This document shows positions 7,059 through 11,616 of a stretch of 13,998 nucleotides of DNA, piece by piece. The stretch is taken from positions 1 to 13,998 of the forward strand of contig JAHEZF010000020.1 of the NCBI GenBank assembly GCA_023251215.1. Reading direction: 5' to 3'. The notes under the pieces are model-generated. The model ran no database searches, was not told the DNA's origin, and saw only the letters and a program-made list of their open reading frames with translations. This DNA is from Sphingobacteriales bacterium. GTDB lineage: Bacteria > Bacteroidota > Bacteroidia > Chitinophagales > Chitinophagaceae. Numbering within the stretch: position 1 is the stretch's first letter; each line of letters opens with the position of its first letter. The translations under genes were made by a program, and so were the position numbers.

Positions 7059-7060
7059 TA

Positions 7061-8224
7061 TTATCTGTCTATATCTGGTATCACCAAATCCAGTGTTCCC
7101 ATCGCTGCAATCAAATCACCGATCTTCCCGCCCCGTATCATATGATCCAGTGCAGATAAATTGGAAAAGCCGGGTGAACGAAATCTAATTCTGTAAGGAG
7201 TAGCTCCCCCCTCGCTGACAATGTAAACACCAAATTCGCCACGGGCTGTTTCTACTCTTGAATAAAATTCTCCTTTGGGCAATTTCAATACAGCTTTTGT
7301 TTTGGCCTGGAAATCGCCTTCAGGAATATTATCAATTAACTGTTCAATTATTTTTATGGATTGTCGCAGCTCCCTTATCCGCACCATGTAACGGGCAAAT
7401 GAATCGCATCCTGTTTCTAAGATTTCTTCAAACTCTACTTTGTCATACACTTCATACGGATACAGTTTGCGGATATCACAACTTGCAGTGCTGCCTCTTG
7501 CTGTTGGGCCGGTACACCCATAAGAAATGGCATCTTCTTTTGAAAGAAACCCAACGCCTTTCATCCTGTTCCGGAAGATCACATTTCCTGTTACCAGTTC
7601 ATCGTATTCATCCACTTTTGATTTGAACAGAATAATAAAGTCTTTTACTCTTTTCTGAAAGTTGGGATGAATATCCGCCATCACACCTCCGGGTACCATA
7701 TAATTCATAGTTAACCTTGCGCCGCAGGTTTCTTCCATGATGTCATTGATGGTTTCCCTTTCACGAAAAGCATGAAAGAATGGAGTAAAGGCACCGAGGT
7801 CCATGGCCATGGCTCCCCACCACAATTCGTGAGAAGCAATACGGGTCAGTTCATCCATGATCACCCTGATAACCTGTGCCCTTGGGGGAATTTCTACCTG
7901 CAACCCTTTTTCTACACATAAGGCACATCCATGATTATTGATGTGTGAAGAAAGATAATCCATCCGGCTGGTAACATAAATGAACTGGCGGTAAGTGAGG
8001 CTCTCACACATTTTTTCAATAGAACGGTGGATAAAACCGAGATGAGGCTCTACTTTTTTAATTGTTTCGCCATTCAAAGTAATTACCAAATGCAATACGC
8101 CATGTGTAGCAGGATGCTGGGGGCCTACATTAATAACGAATTCGGCCCCCCCGCCCTCCTCTAAGTCTCCCCCACCGGGGGAGACTTCCGAACTGTCCTT
8201 AATTATTTCAGTTTGCCTGTACAT
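7061..8224 (-). CDS. nuoD: NADH-quinone oxidoreductase subunit D (49-kDa-type), with repeat-encoded N-terminus
   Basis: NuoD lines the quinone site together with NuoB. The conserved start of the core is VGPQHPATHGVLHL, whose second histidine corresponds to the quinone-head-group histidine. HRSIEKMCESLTYRQ follows, carrying the tyrosine-containing loop near the quinone. YVTSRMDYLSSHINN and the terminal DLVIPDIDR also fit the family. The frame is open up to an ATG at 8246-8248, but those first eight codons lie inside the AT-rich repeat, so I place the start at the ATG 8222-8224 (387 residues). Between this start and the core lies DSSEVSPGGGDLEEGGG, encoded by a GC-rich palindrome. No other ATG precedes the core, so the repeat must be translated. 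nuoC is a separate gene upstream, not fused as in E. coli. Confidence 0.95.
   Translation of the reverse strand: MYRQTEIIKDSSEVSPGGGDLEEGGGAEFVINVGPQHPATHGVLHLVITLNGETIKKVEPHLGFIHRSIEKMCESLTYRQFIYVTSRMDYLSSHINNHGCALCVEKGLQVEIPPRAQVIRVIMDELTRIASHELWWGAMAMDLGAFTPFFHAFRERETINDIMEETCGARLTMNYMVPGGVMADIHPNFQKRVKDFIILFKSKVDEYDELVTGNVIFRNRMKGVGFLSKEDAISYGCTGPTARGSTASCDIRKLYPYEVYDKVEFEEILETGCDSFARYMVRIRELRQSIKIIEQLIDNIPEGDFQAKTKAVLKLPKGEFYSRVETARGEFGVYIVSEGGATPYRIRFRSPGFSNLSALDHMIRGGKIGDLIAAMGTLDLVIPDIDR
8147..8198 (+). repeat. GC-rich palindromic repeat in the nuoD N-terminal coding region
   Basis: AAGTCTCCCCC (8163-8173) and GGGGGAGACTT (8177-8187) form a perfect 11-bp stem with a three-base loop. 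The 35 bases 8158-8192 match 9335-9369 in nuoB at about 30 positions by eye, in the same orientation and the same reading frame. Confidence 0.85.
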
Positions 8225-8227
8225 TAA

Positions 8228-8320
8228 ATAATATCGAATAACGAACAAGGAATGATGAACATCGGATTATAAACGACCTGAACTTCATTATTCGATATTC
8301 CTTGTTCTGTGTTCATTATT
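8228..8320. repeat. Inverted pair of AT-rich operon repeats (nuoC/nuoD gap)
   Basis: The left arm 8228-8265 reads ATATCGAATAACGAACAAGG and continues AATGATGAACATCGG. The right arm 8281-8320 is its approximate reverse complement, ending at the nuoC stop codon. The short loop (about 8266-8280) holds no gene. It has the same architecture as 1867-1954, and the same repeat family as the arms bracketing the four-helix-bundle gene. Confidence 0.8.
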
Positions 8321-8779
8321 TTAAAGTTTTATCATATTAACCGGGTCCTCAAAATCTTTTCTCATTGGATTTTTTCCTTCCCATCCATCCGGTAATATCA
8401 ATAACCGCAGATCAGGATGGTTCAGGAAATTAACACCAAACATTTCATAAGATTCCCTTTCATGAAATTCAGCTGTTTTCCAGATATTGGATACTGTTTC
8501 TATCTCAGGTTTATCCCTGTTCAGCTTTGCTTTGATAACAATATTGTGGCGATACAGTGTGGAAGTTAAATGATATACCATGGTAAGATGCGTCTTCCAG
8601 TCAATGCAGGTCAGGCAAAAAAGATAATCGAAGAATAATGAGCCTTCATTGCGAAGTTGCTTTGCAAATGACAACCAATCAGCAGACCCGATATTCACAG
8701 TCAACCATTCGCCACCTTCTTCAAATGCTGCAGAGGGTAAGAGTTCTGTGATTTTTATTTTTAATTCTTCGGTTGTCAT
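8321..8779 (-). CDS. nuoC: NADH-quinone oxidoreductase subunit C (30-kDa-type)
   Basis: This 152-residue soluble subunit of the connecting module carries no cofactor. Its C-terminal signature HERESYEMFGVNFLNHPDLR, followed by LLILPDGWEGKNPMRKDF, is the diagnostic 30-kDa subunit motif. The N-terminal domain (FEEGGEWLTVNIGSADWLSF) matches the usual alpha/beta region. NuoC holds NuoD, NuoB and NuoI together near the quinone site. Length is at the short end of the family, as expected for the unfused form. The ATG at 8777-8779 is 28 bp after the nuoB stop, and the end abuts the inverted repeat before nuoD. Confidence 0.95.
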   Translation of the reverse strand: MTTEELKIKITELLPSAAFEEGGEWLTVNIGSADWLSFAKQLRNEGSLFFDYLFCLTCIDWKTHLTMVYHLTSTLYRHNIVIKAKLNRDKPEIETVSNIWKTAEFHERESYEMFGVNFLNHPDLRLLILPDGWEGKNPMRKDFEDPVNMIKL

Positions 8780-8807
8780 TCAGCCATTATCCAATTTATG
8801 ATTCTTC

Positions 8808-9401
8808 TTAACTCCCTTTCATGGGCTGGGGGTTCCTTATCTGCTCTCTTGTTAATCCGCTTTTTATTTTCTGCTGCAGGGTAATCAATGAATGCAATAA
8901 TGCTTCAGGTCTGGGCGGGCATCCAGCCACATATACATCCACTGGTATCACATGGTCAGCGCCTTTTACTACTGAATATGTATTGTAGAAGAATGGTCCG
9001 CCACTGATAGCACAGGCTCCCATGGCAATCACATATTTTGGGTCAGCCATCTGATCGTATAATCTTTTTAGTACCGGCGCCATTTTGTTGACAATGGTTC
9101 CGGCAATTATTATGACATCGGCTTGCCGGGGTGTGGCACGGGCCACTTCAAATCCAAATCTTGAAAAATCGTATTTAGCCGAGGCTACTGCCATCATTTC
9201 AATACCGCAACAACTGGTGGCAAATGTTAAGGGCCATAAAGAGTTTGATCTTGCCCAGTTGATAACATCATCCAGTTTGCTGAGCACTATGCCGCCACCT
9301 GCAGTTTCATGTATCTGGCCGGGAAAGGAAGCCCCCTCTAAATCTCCCCCTGCGGGGGAGACTTTAGAAGATTCATTTAATATGTTTGTTTCTTTATCCA
9401 T
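8808..9401 (-). CDS. nuoB: NADH-quinone oxidoreductase subunit B (N2 cluster), with repeat-encoded N-terminus
   Basis: This 197-residue subunit binds the terminal 4Fe-4S cluster N2, which passes electrons to quinone. The four ligands are visible: adjacent Cys64-Cys65 in [11 protein letters not shown], Cys130 in MGACAISGG and Cys161 in [12 protein letters not shown]. The core begins near [20 protein letters not shown] (about residues 35-54). Residues 11-23, [13 protein letters not shown], precede it and are encoded by a GC-rich palindrome almost identical to the one in nuoD. The start used is the ATG at 9399-9401. The only other plausible start I see before the core is a GTG at codon 39, which would remove the repeat peptide but also trim the N-terminus. 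It lies between nuoA (68 bp upstream) and nuoC (28 bp downstream). Confidence 0.96.
   Translation of the reverse strand: MDKETNILNESSKVSPAGGDLEGASFPGQIHETAGGGIVLSKLDDVINWARSNSLWPLTFATSCCGIEMMAVASAKYDFSRFGFEVARATPRQADVIIIAGTIVNKMAPVLKRLYDQMADPKYVIAMGACAISGGPFFYNTYSVVKGADHVIPVDVYVAGCPPRPEALLHSLITLQQKIKSGLTREQIRNPQPMKGS
9331..9374 (+). repeat. GC-rich palindromic repeat in the nuoB N-terminal coding region
   Basis: TCTCCCCC (9343-9350) and GGGGGAGA (9354-9361) form a perfect 8-bp stem around a three-base loop, extendable with one mismatch. It reads in frame as [13 protein letters not shown] and is the sister of the copy at 8147-8198. Confidence 0.85.
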
Positions 9402-9435
9402 TTGCTCGCTCCATCTTTCAGGTTTGTGTGTTGGT

Positions 9436-9469
9436 GGCCTCCCCTATCGGGGGAGGTCGGGAGGGGGCT
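9436..9469 (-). repeat. GC-rich palindromic repeat between nuoA and nuoB
   Basis: CCTCCCC (9438-9444) and GGGGAGG (9450-9456) form a 7-bp stem, followed by TCGGGAGGGGGC, which ends right at the nuoA stop codon. The flanking order indicates the opposite orientation to the nuoB and nuoD copies. This is the only copy of the family in the window outside a coding region. Confidence 0.75.
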
Positions 9470-9820
9470 TTACATCCATTTCAATGCCCCCTTTTTATGA
9501 GCATATAAAAATCCCATAAACAATATGAAAAAGAAAATCACAATTTCAATTAATGCAAACCACCCCAGGGTCTTTGCTACCACTGCCCAGGGATAAATGA
9601 ATATCAGTTCCACATCAAAAATCAAAAATATCAGGGCGAATAAATAATAACCAACATTTAATTGTATCCATGTTTTTCCCTGTGTAGGAATCCCGCATTC
9701 GTAAGGTTCTGCTTTCTGCTGATTCTTGGTAGCTTTTGTAACCAGCTTGGCAATAAGGATAGCAATGGAAGAAAATGCCAGGGCAGCAATTATTAAAACG
9801 ATCATAGAGGAGGCGCCCAT
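9470..9820 (-). CDS. nuoA: NADH-quinone oxidoreductase subunit A
   Basis: This 116-residue protein has three membrane helices. The conserved loop PYECGIPTQGKTW carries the cysteine that becomes exposed in the deactive form of the mitochondrial homologue (ND3). Helix 2/3 has FALIFLIFDVELIFIYPWAVV with the conserved DVE acidic pair. It ends with the charged tail YAHKKGALKWM. NuoA sits at the interface of the peripheral and membrane arms near the quinone tunnel. It is the first gene of the nuo operon, preceded by 151 bp of non-coding DNA after the reductase gene. The start ATG is at 9818-9820, with the sequence TTTTTTCT just upstream rather than a purine-rich ribosome site, as is common in Bacteroidota. 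Confidence 0.97.
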   Translation of the reverse strand: MGASSMIVLIIAALAFSSIAILIAKLVTKATKNQQKAEPYECGIPTQGKTWIQLNVGYYLFALIFLIFDVELIFIYPWAVVAKTLGWFALIEIVIFFFILFMGFLYAHKKGALKWM

Positions 9821-9971
9821 AGAAAAAATTGGTTAGTTGAAGTCAAAATTTATCGTTACAAGTTAGCGAAAAAATAGCAATAGTAAGTCTGCAGGCGGTA
9901 TGTGTTTGATATTCTGACAGATGATTTTAGTTTTTATCTGATTTGTAAAAAACAAGCCCGGCAAAAAATAT
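9821..9971 (-). other. Non-coding gap between the reductase gene and nuoA
   Basis: This is 151 bp of AT-rich sequence on the nuo-coding strand, the likeliest site for a nuo promoter because it is the longest repeat-free gap before nuoA. I looked for the Bacteroidota -7 box (TAnnTTTG) and found only an imperfect version (TAAATTTTG, about 9844-9852), with no well-placed -33 TTTG. No convincing terminator for the reductase gene is seen, so read-through from it is possible. Confidence 0.4.
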
Positions 9972-10694
9972 TTAACCATATAGTTCCTGGTGTATTGCTT
10001 TTCTATCATACCCCATATCCGTTATTCTTTTTTTGGCTTCATCAATCATATTTTTCCAGCCGCAAAGAAAGAAAGAGACGGCCGGCCTGCCGGCGCATAA
10101 TTCTTCATAAACAGGATGTACATAACCATGGCGGCCTGCCCATTCTTCCCTGGAAAGAGTGGGGATGTAATTAAAACCGGGCAGTTCCTTCTGCAACTGG
10201 TTTAATTCATCAAAGTAAAGTAGGTCTTCTTGTTTACGGGTACCGTAGATCAGGGTAATATTTTTATGCGGGATATTATGGTTTTTGATGTGATGGGACA
10301 TGCTGCGGAAAGGAGCAATGCCTGTACCGGTACAGATAAAAAAAATGTCTTTTTGTAAATGTTCTTCTTTTAAAGTAAAAACACCCTGGGGCCCGCGGAG
10401 TATGAGTTCACTACCTACATCAACTTTCGTAAATAAATAGGTGGTTCCCAAACCTCCTTCCAGTAAAACGATCACCAATTCTAAAACATTGGTCTCATCA
10501 GGCCAACTGGCAATAGAATAACTCCTGACCCTTTTGTTTGGTTTTTCGTGAATGGGCAGATCCAGCGTAACAAACTGGCCGGGTATAAAATCAAAAGCTT
10601 TTAATTCCGGCATTTCGATCCAGAAACGTTTTGTATTATGTGTTGCGTTTTCTATGCGGATAATTGTTCCTTTTCGCCAGGGTTGAAGTGCCAT
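9972..10694 (-). CDS. Ferredoxin/flavodoxin-NADP(H) reductase-like FAD oxidoreductase
   Basis: This 240-residue protein has the two-domain layout of plant-type ferredoxin-NADP reductases. An FAD-binding beta barrel comes first, with PGQF (38-41), the FAD motif RSYS (57-60) and EGGLGTTYL (79-87). A nucleotide-binding domain follows, with FFICTGTGIAPFRSM (118-132), a DELNQLQ region and FFLCGWKNMIDEAKKRI near the C-terminus. It ends QELYG, so a tyrosine is available near the flavin. No Fe-S ligands, signal peptide or membrane helix are seen, so it is a soluble cytoplasmic enzyme. It should move electrons between NAD(P)H and a one-electron carrier. Its gene lies 151 bp upstream of nuoA on the same strand, and nuoEFG are missing from the operon, so a link to complex I is tempting but unproven. 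Alternative family labels include other small FAD/NAD-binding reductases. Confidence 0.87.
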   Translation of the reverse strand: MALQPWRKGTIIRIENATHNTKRFWIEMPELKAFDFIPGQFVTLDLPIHEKPNKRVRSYSIASWPDETNVLELVIVLLEGGLGTTYLFTKVDVGSELILRGPQGVFTLKEEHLQKDIFFICTGTGIAPFRSMSHHIKNHNIPHKNITLIYGTRKQEDLLYFDELNQLQKELPGFNYIPTLSREEWAGRHGYVHPVYEELCAGRPAVSFFLCGWKNMIDEAKKRITDMGYDRKAIHQELYG

Positions 10695-10710
10695 TTTTAA
10701 AATTTGATTG

Positions 10711-10718
10711 CAAAAATA
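10711..10718 (-). promoter_or_regulatory. Possible Bacteroidota -7 promoter element for the reductase gene
   Basis: The minus strand reads TATTTTTG, matching TAnnTTTG, 16 bp before the reductase ATG. The expected -33 TTTG is not present. Instead, a palindrome occupies the -25 to -50 region. The motif is short and AT-rich, so support is weak. Confidence 0.3.
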
Positions 10719-10729
10719 GGGTACGCTGG

Positions 10730-10760
10730 TTTATTATTCCCTGATGCGGGAAATAATAAA
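10730..10760. promoter_or_regulatory. Palindrome upstream of the reductase gene (possible operator)
   Basis: TTTATTATTCCC (10730-10741) pairs with GGGAAATAATAAA (10748-10760), leaving one bulged A and a six-base loop. There is no T-run on either side that would make it an obvious terminator. It sits 36-66 bp upstream of the reductase start and just upstream of the candidate -7 box, where a regulator-binding site would lie. Confidence 0.45.
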
Positions 10761-10891
10761 GAGGCCATCTCAAAAGTCAATTTTTGCCGGTGAGACGGTA
10801 AGGCAATAAGAAATCTTCAATTGAAATGAATGCTTTCCGTCTTTCCCCCCTTCCCAGCAATTATAAAATTTATATAGTTTTTGACAGCCTC
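10761..10891. mobile_element. Possible MITE or IS remnant with GAGGC-type terminal inverted repeats
   Basis: The left end GAGGCCATCTCAAAAG (10761-10776) and the reverse complement of the right end, GAGGCTGTCAAAAACT (from 10891 inward), are similar. They resemble the GAGGCTGTCTCAAAA type of insertion-sequence terminus. The 131 bp between encode no credible protein. No flanking direct repeat is seen. It occupies much of the 287-bp gap between the exported-protein gene and the reductase gene. Confidence 0.4.
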
Positions 10892-10920
10892 TTTTCTCTA
10901 TGTCAATGGCAAGCAATCGA

Positions 10921-10942
10921 ATGCTGATGCTCCGGTCAGCAT
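10921..10942. repeat. Short hairpin in the gap upstream of the reductase gene
   Basis: ATGCTGA (10921-10927) and TCAGCAT (10936-10942) form a 7-bp stem with an eight-base loop. An overlapping alternative stem uses CCGGT and ACCGG, followed by TTTTT on the plus strand. It lies about 40 bp beyond the end of the exported-protein gene. On that gene's strand no T-run follows, so a terminator role is doubtful. Confidence 0.35.
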
Positions 10943-10981
10943 ACCGGCATTTTTGGCTGGATTGTATCAATATAAAAACTT

Positions 10982-11491
10982 TTAAACACCGGCAACAGTT
11001 TGCAGGACTTTTATTTTTTTCACTGGTATATAATATTTTTTCCCTTGGTAAAAATAACTGACAATAAGCTCCGCATGTTTGGTCATGTTCAGCAACCATG
11101 ACGAAGATTTCTTTATATTACCGCAGGCTTCGGAATGTGAAATGGAGATGACCCGCAGTTTGGTAGCCGGAACCAGAATAGTTTTTACCGGGTTATCAGG
11201 TATATCATAATTGGTAGTAATAACCGGCGTTGAATCAACCGGGCTTGTTTGTGTTTTATAGCATTTCCCTTTTATCCAAACTTCTGTAAAATTGATTTTG
11301 ACAAATGACTTATTAACGGCAAAAATGTAATAATTTACAGGAAGTTCTTTTGGGCGAAGGGGCCTGCCGTTTTCATCTACAGGAATAGTTCCCGGCATTA
11401 CCACCTGTGAATAAGCATATATTTTTATCCGCGGCTGTGCCAAAACGGAACAGGATATGAACAATAATAAAAGGAAGTATAGCTTTTTCAT
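10982..11491 (-). CDS. Small exported protein of unknown function
   Basis: I do not recognise this family. From the ATG at 11489-11491 the protein is 169 residues and begins MKKLYFLLLLFISCSVLAQP, a classical signal peptide (K-K, hydrophobic core, cleavage likely after the A before Q-P). The frame is open 22 codons further up to 11557, but that would bury the signal peptide, so the shorter start is chosen. The mature part is about 150 residues. It is rich in beta-forming stretches (YYIFAVNKSFVKINFTEVWI; ELIVSYFYQGKKYYIPVKKI) and holds two cysteines (in GKCYK and EACGN) that could pair. Location is probably periplasm or surface. It is divergent from the plus-strand Asp-box gene and is followed by 287 bp of repeat-containing DNA before the reductase, so it need not belong to the nuo operon. 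Confidence 0.75.
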   Translation of the reverse strand: MKKLYFLLLLFISCSVLAQPRIKIYAYSQVVMPGTIPVDENGRPLRPKELPVNYYIFAVNKSFVKINFTEVWIKGKCYKTQTSPVDSTPVITTNYDIPDNPVKTILVPATKLRVISISHSEACGNIKKSSSWLLNMTKHAELIVSYFYQGKKYYIPVKKIKVLQTVAGV

Positions 11492-11567
11492 AATAACGTT
11501 TACTTTTACAGATGATTTTTTCAGGGGTTTGACATAAAAAATATTGTAAAAACACAACCCGGATTTT

Positions 11568-11575
11568 CAAACTTA
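11568..11575 (-). promoter_or_regulatory. Possible Bacteroidota -7 promoter element for the small exported-protein gene
   Basis: The minus strand reads TAAGTTTG, a full match to TAnnTTTG, about 75 bp before the chosen ATG at 11491. No clear -33 TTTG lies 19-21 bp upstream. It lies in the divergent intergenic region shared with the Asp-box gene. Confidence 0.35.
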
Positions 11576-11616
11576 CGTTAATTTAGTGGCCTTCTTTCCG
11601 GCATAAAAAAAGTAAA

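Noticed and set aside
8225..8248. Upstream nuoD start at 8248, adding MFVIRYYL.
   Set aside because: The extra codons are the AT-rich repeat itself and the ATG at 8222-8224 is available. It remains possible, but the shorter form is the more economical call.
10921..10960. Intrinsic terminator for the small exported-protein gene.
   Set aside because: The hairpin lacks a T-run on that gene's strand. The TTTTT follows on the opposite strand, where no gene ends.
10770..11099. Open frame of 109 codons on the minus strand overlapping the exported-protein gene.
   Set aside because: It runs in another frame across the end of the signal-peptide-bearing gene and the repeat-containing gap, with no domain-like pattern.
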